Source: Capronia americana
Taxonomy: Eukaryota; Ascomycota; Eurotiomycetes; Chaetothyriales; Herpotrichiellaceae
Direction: 5' to 3'
Assembly (NCBI GenBank): GCA_016110215.1
Contig: JADWQD010000006.1
Span: 1-64,000 of the forward strand
Length of the DNA stretch: 64,000 nt
Part shown: positions 55,088 to 64,000 of the stretch, piece after piece
How the letters are laid out: the number at the start of each line of letters is the position of its first letter
Numbering within the stretch: position 1 is the first letter of the stretch
Position numbers and translations under genes: made by a program
Notes under the pieces: generated by a model
Seen by the model: only the letters and a program-made list of their open reading frames with translations
Told to the model about the DNA's origin: nothing
The model's database searches: none

Positions 55088-57993
55088 CTACATCAGACAA
55101 GCCTCCTTCTCTGAAGAATGCAGATCGCTACCACCGATTCGGATCTTCTTGCCCTTTCCAACCGCTGCGATGCTGGCCTGGCTTGCTTTTGGCGGCTGAA
55201 CGGTAATGGGCGGAGTTGCCCGTCCCTTGCCCTTCCCACTGTCTTCCGTGCCTGTTTTCTGCGTGGGAGCCCGGGACAGAGAATTGGCTGTAACAGGCGT
55301 AGTTGGAACATATGCGTACACATCGACAAGCCATTCGTACCAGACTTTGCGGTCATCGGTCTTGCGCCACATGGTCAATTGCAATTCGGAGTTGTCAGGG
55401 AGGTAGAGGGCATTCTGTGGCATCCATCGCAGGTTAGCATGGAGACATCTAGCGGAGCGATCATCTTTGTCTCAACCAAGTTGCTGATTGAGAATATACA
55501 TACCTTTAGGGGGAAATAGATTGGAAACCAACTTATCATGCCTTCACTCTTGTCATCCATCGTGTTCGGGTTCGTCGACAGTTCAACACCTCGGTAGAGC
55601 ACAGTTTCAAAGTAACCCGCTAGTCCGTGGCATGTACCACGGTTCGCGATGGGGTATGTCAGCGTGCATACGCGGGCGTTGTGGGCGTTGGATAGCGATG
55701 GTTCTGTGTTTACGGATGGTCCAACTGTTGTCGGAGTGAGAGATGGCAAGGCCGAATTCGGGTGGTGGAAAGCCCATGTTTGGTGGATTACTGGGGTTGG
55801 TGTCGCTGGCTGTGGAGTTTGGGCCAAAGTGGGAGATGGATTTTGAGACTGTCGTGTATGGACTCTCGAGTATGGCATCCCTGTGGTTCCGGACGGTGAA
55901 GTTGGAGTTGAGGCTTGACTGTGCGGTGGTTGTGAACTTCTGGCTTGCCCATCTTTGTGTGGTGCCGTCGTGCTGAGGTAGTCAATGGCATTCAGCATGA
56001 CGACATACGGCGTCTCGGTCGCACTCGGGTTCGATGGGCTCATGCCGTGCATAATGTCTGCGTACAACTTGGGGGCGGCAATCGGTGTAATGTGAGCTGT
56101 GTACGATGCTGGGATGGAGATACCATGCACCGGATTCAGCAGATGCTGCACGCCATCAAGGCACTCCGGGGAAAGCTCGTTGTCACCAAAGGAGCCGAGC
56201 AGTTCGCTTATCAGGATGTCGATCTTGTAAGGCGTCGGGCCTGTGGTTTCAGGAGCCGTTGCGAGAAGGTAGGTTGTGTCGAGCGTGGGGGAGCCTGTAA
56301 ACGAGGGCCGTGTCGTGCTGATATCTGGTTCTGGCCCCTTATTGTTGGTGTCGTCTTCTGGCAATGTATTATAGACCCGATTAGGTGCAGTTTTCGTCGC
56401 TGACCGAATCGGACCTCTCCACGTCCTCATGTCAGACTTCACCAAATTCACGCGGCCATTCCAGATCGTCTCGTTATGCCGCTGCAGAAGCACAAACGCA
56501 TTTGGGTTTTTTTCTAGGACCCACATGTCGATCTCGACTCCAACATCTTCGCTTGCTTTCAGAGCACGAGTGACTAGAGGGCCTCTACCCGCTCCCACCA
56601 CGGCGACCACCACACGTCCATCAGGATTGGAGGTTGGTTTGGCCTGCTCAATCCAGTCATGTAGAGCCCGGGCGACGGCGCGTTCGTACCATTCATACTT
56701 GATTGGATCCTTCTCGAACACTTCATAGGTGATGCTTTCAAGGTTGACGGTAAGTGGTTGGAGCGGGGCTTGCAAGTAGTCTTGATATCCTGCGCCGAAC
56801 CGGTCAAGGGCTGTTTGTATAGGCTGCTTGGTCTGCAGATTTCGCATATATGAGAGATGCGGAGTTGCGTCTTTAAGGCCGTGTGGTTCTGCTGCTTGGG
56901 CAAGGGTGGGAAATGCATTGCTGGCTGTAGAGGCATCTACGATTGATCCATTCGTGATGCTGCTCGTCAGTGGCCCGACGTCGCAAAGGAGGAACCATGG
57001 TGTTGTGCGAAGTCGAGCAAACCTCAAAATGAATGCTTGGTGAGAGCGCGTAAGGACAGGATATCCTTTGGCATTCGTGGTGAAGATGTTCTTGTCGAGG
57101 GTGATGAGCCGAACGGGTTCCGAATACCATCGAGACTGGATTGGCACGGGTGGGAGCAGTTCTGGTATTGATAAGGCTGGATAGGCGTTAGTGAAGATCA
57201 CCACGGCCCAGAGAGATTCGGAGGAAATGTATTATGCTTACCTACACATAACCTAGAAGGATATTTACATATCGATCTAATCATGTCCCAAGCTTGCCAA
57301 GTCCCGAATAGATCCAATCTGTTGCTTTCAGCCTCATCTTGATTCAAATATTGCTGACGGGCAAACGGAGCAAGGTCACCCATCTGCTCTGCTTGTTCCT
57401 TGGAGTTGTCGATCATAGGAAACCATATATAAAGCTGCATGTAGGGCCCTTGTGCCAGGGCATCCAAGAGTGCCCTCGCATACTGGGCGATCCCACCATC
57501 ACATGCACCAAAGCCGCGGAGGCGTGGACCGGGGATTAAAGCATAGGTGACTCCACAAAAAGCAGCATATGCTAGTTCCAGTTGCAGGACCTGTCGAGAC
57601 ACGTCCGCAATGATGGGGTCGGGGGATCCCAGGTCGATCCAAGAACTGGTGACTCCAATGACCTGGCTGATGGACTCATCAGGGGTCAATGGGGTGTCAA
57701 CTGGATTCAAAGGTGTGACAATGACGGGCGAAGCATTCTTCGTCTTGGTGACGTCCCCTTCTGGATGGGACGAAAGCGACGAAGACAGCAGTGTCAAGAC
57801 TCGAGAATGAAAGTGTGGTGTTGTGATAGGGCTAGTCACCATGTCATACTTGTACAGAATCAGCGACATGTCGCAATTCAGGACGATTGCGCCTTACATT
57901 TGCAGCATGGGCATCTTGTATTGTTGCCGCAGTGACTGGGAGAGGCCTCTTCGGCTCATGATGCCCAACAATGAACCTGGGAAACTCCTCCAT
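55088..57993 (-). CDS. Type II protein arginine methyltransferase PRMT5/Skb1
   Basis: Four exons on the minus strand: 57993-57898, 57848-57242, 57176-55504, 55414-55088, in phase, 900 residues. Exon 1 encodes the family start (MEEFPRFIVGHHEPKRPLPV) and is too short to show as a long frame; it joins to YDMVTSPITTPHFHSR. The N-terminal TIM barrel precedes the S-adenosylmethionine motif VVAVVGAGRGPL (about 424-435) and the double-E loop SELLGSFGDNE (about 558-568). The C-terminal beta-barrel is interrupted by a Ser/Thr/Pro-rich insertion. PRMT5 makes symmetric dimethylarginine on histones, Sm proteins and others; in yeasts Skb1/Hsl7 couples it to morphogenesis and the cell cycle. At 900 residues it is longer than human PRMT5 (637). 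Confidence 0.95.
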
Positions 57994-58408
57994 ATTTGAG
58001 CCGTGACCTCACGAGTTGCGTGAGTAGCGACGGAGAAGAACCAAGATGGCCCTTGGTAAAAATTGATCACTTTGACAGTACTTGGGCTTCAAGCCGTTCC
58101 ATGTTGAGATCTCAAGCGAAAGACGTTAAGGGTCAGAAACATCAATCCATCTTTGCACATGCTTGTAGCGACCATTGTAAGGCAAAGTTGGACAAACGTG
58201 ACCCCAGCGCAACTGTCTCAACAGAATACAAAATACAAAATATCGCTTGGAAAGAATGTGAGGCCACGAGCTAGATTTCCAAAACGGACTAGCGTCCTTT
58301 CAGTAGTGAGAGTGCGCGAGTTTAGCATCGCTCATCATCGCTTTCTTCACCTCGACCTCACCAGCTCCACACGTCTCTGTGTCGCAGTCTTCAGGCTGCA
58401 CTCTCGCC
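57994..58408. promoter_or_regulatory. Divergent intergenic region PRMT5 / uS5m
   Basis: 415 bp between diverging start codons; nothing coding. Confidence 0.5.
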
Positions 58409-59687
58409 ATGAGTGCCGCGAGATCCTCAGAGTGCGTTTTCTGCCTCTTTACGCGAACCTCTCGCTCGAATCCTTTCCCTCGCCGCCAGTTCCATACCTC
58501 TCCTGCGGCCCAGAAACGAAAGCCCAAATTCCCAAGTGTCAAAGCAGACTTCAACCAGGTCGATCTCAATGAGAGAGCAAAGGAGTTTCCATCTGCACAA
58601 GATGCTCCCGCCCACTACTCCCCTGAGCAACGCGCAGCCATTCAGGCCGCTCGAAAGCTCATCGACTTCGAAAAGCTACAGAAGCAGACGGGCATGCGGA
58701 CGGATCCCTGGAAACTGAAATACTACGATGAATTGACCAAGATTGACCCTGTGGTCGACAAGCCTGTTCGGGCGCCTATGACAAATATCGACGACAACGC
58801 AAGGATCAAGACCGACGAGGAGATCGAAGCCGACTTCATCAAGTTCATGAACGAGATCCCCGACCCCAAACACGAGAATGATTATGATCCGGAACTATGG
58901 GACAAGTTCGACAAGAACTTACGCTTGACTGTGGGACGCGAAGAGGCAGAAAGAAACCCACCCACAGCCCTGGCTCCAGACCTGCCTAAAATTGCAGAGC
59001 CCAAGCCACCGCAGCGGAAAAAATCCAAAGACGGGGAGGGGGACACGGAGAGAAACGACCAGCGGGTCGTCTCGCCTGCTCTCCTACAGCTAATGCAGAT
59101 GACTGGATACAGCCAGAAGGAAATAGCGCGGCTGCGAGTGAAGACCGTCATCAGCCATCGAGTGGTGAACCAGACGAGATTGGGCAAGATCCAGAAGATA
59201 TACTGTCTGAGCGTGGCTGGAAACGGTCAAGGCTTGATTGGCATAGGAGAAGGGAAATCTGCCGAAGACGCCCAGGCGATCCTTCAGAGTCAGTATCGCG
59301 CCATTCGAAATATGACGCCCATCCTACGATATGAAGATCGAACCATTTACGGTGACCTGAGTGCAAAAGTCAGCGCCACGGAGCTCGAGTTGTATGCAAG
59401 ACCCCCAGGTATGTCAGATACGGCAACATCCCTCAGACGTGCTTCTGATGCTAACTGCGCTCCTGTCAGGCTTCGGACTCCGGTGCCAACAATACATATG
59501 GGAGATTTGCAGATGCGCTGGCATACACGATCTTGCTGCTCGGGTGACGCGATCTAGAAATCCCATGAACACGGTGAAAGCGACCGTGCGGGCTCTACTA
59601 AGCCAAAAGCATCCGGAGGATATCGCGAGAGCAAGGGGCAAGAAGTTGGTTGACGTGCGAAAAGTGTACTATGCAGGACAGACGTGA
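58409..59687 (+). CDS. Mitochondrial small-subunit ribosomal protein uS5m
   Basis: Two exons, 58409-59408 and 59470-59687, in phase, 405 residues; an upstream in-frame Met at 58379 would add ten. The start MSAARSSECVFCLF followed by RTSRSNPFPRRQFHTSPAAQ looks like a mitochondrial presequence. The N-terminal extension is charged. The S5 domain reads VVNQTRLGKIQKIYCLSVAGN then GLIGIGEGKSAEDA; the S5 C-terminal domain, completed by exon 2, reads FGLRCQQYIWEICRCAGIHD and MNTVKATVRAL. It binds 15S/16S rRNA in the mitoribosome and supports decoding fidelity. Confidence 0.94.
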
Positions 59688-59868
59688 GGGCATTCTCTAT
59701 ATATCGGGTTGTGTGAGCGCTGTCCGCTTCAACCTGACTTGTAACTTGTACAAAGATAGGGAGGCCTCCGGAGCCTCGGAAGAAGTCGTGGTCGCGTGGT
59801 CGTCATCGCCTCATGGCCTTTTGACACATCACCCCCTTTTTCTATGCAACCTGGCAGCATTTGCATTC

Positions 59869-60300
59869 TCACCCCCGTCCATCGTCCCGTCCACCATCGT
59901 CGTTGCTGTCCAGGCCCCCTTCCTCTGCCCCTTCCATTTGCCCCTGCTGCAGGACGATACTGTAGACACTGGCCTTCATCAGGGTGTACACGCTGGCGAC
60001 CTTGCGCTCAAGCAGCCGAAGACCCTCTGCAATCTCGAGTGTAATAGGCCCACTGGAGAGGTCGGCCAGGGTAGATGAGAGCTGGCACGAACAATCAGCC
60101 CGTCTCTCCATCCACATCTGTACTCCTTTGCCACACCCTCCACTCCTAATTTTCGGCAGACTTACCTCTTTCATGTTATTAGCCAATCTCTCATACTCGT
60201 CCAGAACTTCCTGTTCCAGAGGCGACACGGTCGAGGAAGATTGGCCTGTCAAATTCAAAATCGAGTTTTGCGTATTGCTGTACATTGTGCTGTCGTCCAT
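59869..60300 (-). CDS. DAD3: DASH complex subunit Dad3
   Basis: Two exons, 60300-60166 and 60081-59869, 115 residues. Spliced protein: SPLEQEVLDEYERLANNMKE continues with LSSTLADLSSGPITLEIAEG and LRLLERKVASVYTLMKASVY, a close fit to Dad3. The 84-nt intron is a multiple of three and lacks stops, so an unspliced frame also exists but is wrong. The start is the Met of MDDSTMYS rather than the earlier MLVVLAK. Dad3 is part of the ten-subunit DASH/Dam1 ring linking kinetochores to microtubules. An acidic glycine-rich tail ends the protein. Confidence 0.94.
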   Translation of the reverse strand: MDDSTMYSNTQNSILNLTGQSSSTVSPLEQEVLDEYERLANNMKEVSLPKIRSGGCGKGVQMWMERRADCSCQLSSTLADLSSGPITLEIAEGLRLLERKVASVYTLMKASVYSIVLQQGQMEGAEEGGLDSNDDGGRDDGRG

Positions 60301-60945
60301 CTTGGCGAGGACAACCAGCAAGCAGGATTGATTGTAAGACTAGGAGGGATCTTTTGGCGGCTGCGGCGGTCCCATGGATTCGGCAGAGCGTTTTACGACT
60401 TGTGCACAGGGAGATTTCTCATTTTCAGTCGAGATACGAAACACGCGCAAGAACGCGACCTAGTTACGTGAGGGAGCAGATGTCCCACCGTAGATTACGC
60501 AGGACGTGAGCGAATACTCCGCCGGTCCAACCATCCACCCATCCGACCTATCTTGCTGTTGCTATCTTCGTTTTGTTCTCATCGTTACCTCACTTTGTGC
60601 GGAGCGCCCCAATTTTCCACATGGACGAGCGAGGAGCCAACCATGTGATATGCTACTTCAGGTAGGCCAGGCAAATGTAGTGGCTCGGCTGTCCACTTGT
60701 ATCGCTCCCCGCACGATTCTCCGCGTGTGGAAGTGTGATATGTGGACGGGAACTGGACGAAAGTACACAATACGGAGTGAGATTCCACTAGTTCGGCTAT
60801 ACTCTCGATGGCAATATCCCCACATGTTCTCATCCGAGGCTCGCCTGAACGAGGCACTGGGCGACGTCCCAACGTTGCGGCGCACTTGCTTCCACCTTCA
60901 TGATTCTTCCCTCCGCAGGTCGCTGTCTAAGTCACTGAGGGAGCA
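60301..60945. promoter_or_regulatory. Divergent intergenic region DAD3 / acyl-CoA synthetase
   Basis: 645 bp between diverging starts. No coding signal. Confidence 0.5.
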
Positions 60946-63015
60946 ATGGCGCTCTTAGCAGCTGGCGCTGCGGCAGCGGCAACAAGTATTGGTATGTACC
61001 TTGACGCCAGATATTCGGTCCGGAGCGATATCGCTCAGCTTCGTGGGGCGAGACGACTTCAAAAGCATGTCGAGGACATGTACAAAGAGCATGGTGAAGA
61101 TGACTGGTCGTTTTACCACGTCCTCCACTCGACATACGCTGAAAATCACCATACTGACAAGGAGGCATTTGTTTTCGAGGGCCGATCCTGGACCTACCGC
61201 CAGTTCCGTGAAGAGATTGGTCGACTCGCCGAGGCTTTCGAACGCCTAGGCATCCAGAATAGAACCGTCGTCGGGATGTTTGTCAACAACTCACCTGAGT
61301 TTCTGATGGCCTGGTGGGCGCTGTATAAGATCGGTGCCATCAGTGCACCGATTAACACAGCAATCACCGGCACGCATATCAAACACTGTTTGAAGATCAG
61401 CGAAGCAGAGTTCTGCATCACCACACACGAACTGTCTGAAACACTCATCAGAGCGTTGCTACAACATCCTGGTCAGGCCATCGGGACTGCGCAAGAGTTG
61501 CCCCATCTGCGGAAGGTGTTGCTGTACGATTATAACACCTACCCAGCACCCAGAGCCAATGTTCAGGGAGCAATGCTCCTAAGACATGATGATCTGCCCC
61601 CGGTCACGCCTGAGATGGCGGATTTTCCGAAGTCGAAGAGACCCAAGGTTGGTCCAACCGATGCAGCTCAGTATCTCTTCACGTCTGGGACAACAGGAAT
61701 GCCAAAGGGGTTGAACTGGCCGTTAGGTTACAACCACCTCTCCGCATGCTCGGAGAGATGGCCTGGGATGCAGGGTAAACATAGGCGGTGGTATATCTGC
61801 TTACCCATGTTTCATGGTACAGCCTCATTCGCGGCTCTTCCCGGAGCATTATCCGCCTCCGGGACTGTCATCCTTGCACGGCGGTTTTCGCGGCGTGAGT
61901 TCTGGGCCGATATTCGGCGATCGAATGCAAATGCAATCTTGTATATTGGCGAAATGTTCCGGTACCTGGTGCAGGCACCTCCCGATCCCAGGTTCCCCGA
62001 TGAGAAGAACCATGCCGTCGACCTTGCATTCGGGCTTGGCTTGGCTCCTGGCGTATGGCGTGCCATTAGAGCTAGATTTGGGATTCCCTGGATTGTCGAG
62101 TACTACTCAGCGAGCGAGGCCACCATATCTCTTGTGAACTCGAACAGGAACGATCTCGGGGTGGGAAAGGTTGCGCGCTATGGGCCGCTAATGAGAAGCA
62201 AGTGGTTCGGCCTAGGTACTTTCGCAATCGTCAAGGCCGACTTCGAGAGCGGAGAAGTGGTGAGAGATCCTCGGACAGGATTTTGCATAAAGACCAAGCC
62301 AGGAGAAGTGGGCGAGGCGATCTGCAAAATTGCGCCTCCGATTCAAAGAAAGCATGATTACATCGGAACGGGAGGAGAAGAAGCCACAAACAAGAAAACA
62401 TTGCGAGACGTCTTTGAGAAGGGCGATGAATATACGAGGATCGGGGACGCTTTGGTGATGGTGAGTACGGACACCACCGTCTCTGCTTTGATTTGCTAAG
62501 ACAATTGTCTCTTGCAGGATGAAGACGGGTTTATCTCCTTTCGAGATCGTCTTGGGGACACTTACCGGGCCAAAGGACATAATATTTCCACGACCGAGGT
62601 GGAGGCGTGGCTCAGTCGACATCCCCATATTGCCTCTGTCAACGTGTATGCTATCCCGATGAACCGGTACGGGTACGATGGGCAATTGGGCTGCGCAGCT
62701 ATTACGTTGCAGAATGTGTCCACTGACCAGCTCGACCGAATATACCGCGACACTATATCGCAGTTAGAGGAGTGGCTCCGGACATCAGAAAGCGCTCTCC
62801 CACGATATGCGGTGCCGCGGTTCGTGAGGGTCCTTGTCAATGAAGGCGCTGCACCAGACTCGGGAGCTATGAGTGGTGACAGTGGCAACGAGAGGGTGTC
62901 GGCGATAATGAAGAAGCTGAAGACGGGTCTCCGTAAAGATGGTCTGTTCTCCCACCTAACAGGACCGCACACCCGCCGAGTCCTTTTTACTGATGAAAGC
63001 GACCAGGTTTTTTGA
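60946..63015 (+). CDS. FAT1/FATP-like very-long-chain acyl-CoA synthetase
   Basis: Two exons, 60946-62460 and 62518-63015, in phase, 670 residues. An N-terminal hydrophobic segment (ALLAAGAAAAATSIG) anchors it. AMP-binding motif YLFTSGTTGMPKG at 243-255, LPMFHGTA, EYYSASEA, and the junction gives GDALVMDEDGFISFRDRLGD then YRAKGHNISTTEVE, the FATP signature. It activates fatty acids to CoA esters and aids uptake, in ER, peroxisome or lipid-droplet membranes. Oddity: the frame stops at a TGA directly after a six-T run (63008-63013), yet a protein-like C-terminus (EGNQDRMFWIEREG, then IPLTPAAIQRLLSGKAQL) continues in the next frame to 63126. Either the last ~37 residues were lost by a one-base deletion or there is a sequencing slip. 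Confidence 0.92.
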
Positions 63016-64000
63016 TCCCCGAAGGAAACCAAGACCGGATGTTTTGGATCGAGAGGGAAGGAAACGGATACATACCTCTCACACCAGCGGCAATTCAACG
63101 GCTTCTTTCTGGCAAGGCTCAGTTATGAGGTCCCCCTGACCTCGGATAACGTTGACGATAAGCTACTGTCGGTGTCGCCGAATCCTTCTGGGGAGTCCTG
63201 TGGCAGCTAGTAGTGCAAACCCCCAGAAGTTAAGCAACGGATAATGCCGACCCCTTTTCGCTTGCTGAGCTCCACGGCCCGATTTGCGACAAGCTCGTGC
63301 TCCCACTGAGCCACGTGTTGGAGCGGTGCGGCAGGGACACGCGCCACGGGCGTCCAATAATTCGCCGACAGGGTGTAACGGTACGCTGCTGGCACCCACC
63401 TTTTACATGGTTAAGATTCAATGATTGAAACACCGTCCTCCCTGCGGTTCCTCGTAGTAGGGACATTGTGGTGGAGGAATTGCGGTCCAAGAATCCGAGC
63501 CCGGAACATCGGTTCTCGCACATGGATGGATGGTTAAGCACGCGGAGAATAATCAAGAAAATAGACGAGTGAATGGACGAACACATGGAACGTCTGCGGG
63601 CGGGGCAAAGGGTGAAGGATGTGAGAATCTTCACGTCAAAAACAATCTTGATTGTGGAGGTGGGGTGGCAGAGTCTAGACACGTTCGCACCCACTCTTCC
63701 CCGTCGGACTATGAGGCGACGGTCTGCTCTTTCAGCTCGAACTCTCTTCTCCTACCGCAAGCCTCATTCTGCGCCATTCAAGAGCGCAGCTTCCGTTGCC
63801 CAAGGCTTGTCTCTGCAGGCCAAGCTCGCCAACCACGGTGTTCTGACCTCTCACCAATCAACCCGCACCCAAAGTCGTGTTGGATCGGGCATTCTTGGCT
63901 TGACGCCTGTGCTCATCTTCTGGCCCCTGCAGGAATTGTAGGAACGGTTGTGCAAGTTGCCTGAAGCGTGCCACGTTAGCCCTCTCGCAAGCCTTGTTCT
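63016..64000. other. Right edge, no firm gene
   Basis: 63016-63126 holds the out-of-frame C-terminus of the acyl-CoA synthetase. Beyond, a plus-strand frame to 63941 has a basic, Ser/Arg-rich stretch from 63711 (MRRRSALSARTLFSYRKPHS) that could be a mitochondrial presequence of a gene running off the window. A minus-strand frame (63395-63207) with WEHELVANRAVELSKRKG is also protein-like. Neither can be assigned. Confidence 0.35.

Noticed and set aside
63255..63330. tRNA-like D-arm sequence (GGCTCAGTGGGAGC) on the minus strand
   Set aside because: No T-arm (GTTCRANNC) or acceptor pairing follows.

Overview
The window is filamentous-ascomycete (Pezizomycotina) nuclear DNA. Most genes carry short GT-AG introns of about 40-120 nt with CTAAC/CTGAC-like branch sites. 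The retroelement at the left edge bears the signature of repeat-induced point mutation (RIP). The gene set is fungal: ICE2, Dad3, Yvc1-type TRP channel, Zn2Cys6 regulators, SFM1 and a TRI12-type transporter. The style would suit a black-yeast-like eurotiomycete, but I cannot fix the genus from sequence alone. I rebuilt the gene models by hand by joining exons in phase, so exon coordinates are predictions.

Layout. (1) 1-5594: a Ty1/copia LTR retrotransposon on the minus strand. Its coding core is ruined by RIP, but its ends are largely intact. (2) 6.4-24.7 kb: an accessory block that looks like a metabolic cluster: Baeyer-Villiger monooxygenase, divergent short-chain dehydrogenase, TRI12-type efflux transporter, MmgE/PrpD protein, divergent NAD-dependent epimerase-like protein, Zn2Cys6 regulator, Ldh2-type dehydrogenase and metallo-beta-lactamase-fold hydrolase. 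An unrecognised Cys-rich membrane protein follows at 25.7-27.9 kb. Two related ~110-bp sequences in the same orientation (5775-5892 and 28711-28820) bracket this whole block. (3) 29.3-63 kb: mainly conserved housekeeping genes: MYG1 nuclease, ICE2, endosulfine (Igo1-like), SFM1 methyltransferase, xanthine/hypoxanthine phosphoribosyltransferase, DPM3, SmgGDS-like ARM protein, Yvc1-like channel, DUF1989 protein, PRMT5/Skb1, mitochondrial uS5, Dad3 and a FAT1-like acyl-CoA synthetase. Interspersed are two more regulators (a PF11951-type protein and a C2H2 protein), another short-chain dehydrogenase and an F-box pseudogene.

How the accessory block may work (inference): the dehydrogenase would interconvert an alcohol and a ketone, the flavin monooxygenase would insert oxygen to give an ester or lactone, and the metallo-beta-lactamase-fold enzyme would open it. 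The epimerase-like, Ldh2 and PrpD-family enzymes could process the hydroxy acids. The TRI12-type pump would move substrate or product and the Zn2Cys6 protein would regulate. Three intergenic regions in the block carry CCG-N8/9-CGG inverted motifs, the best being a perfect 8+8 bp palindrome at 23081-23104. No rRNA, tRNA, CRISPR or bacterial-type feature was found.
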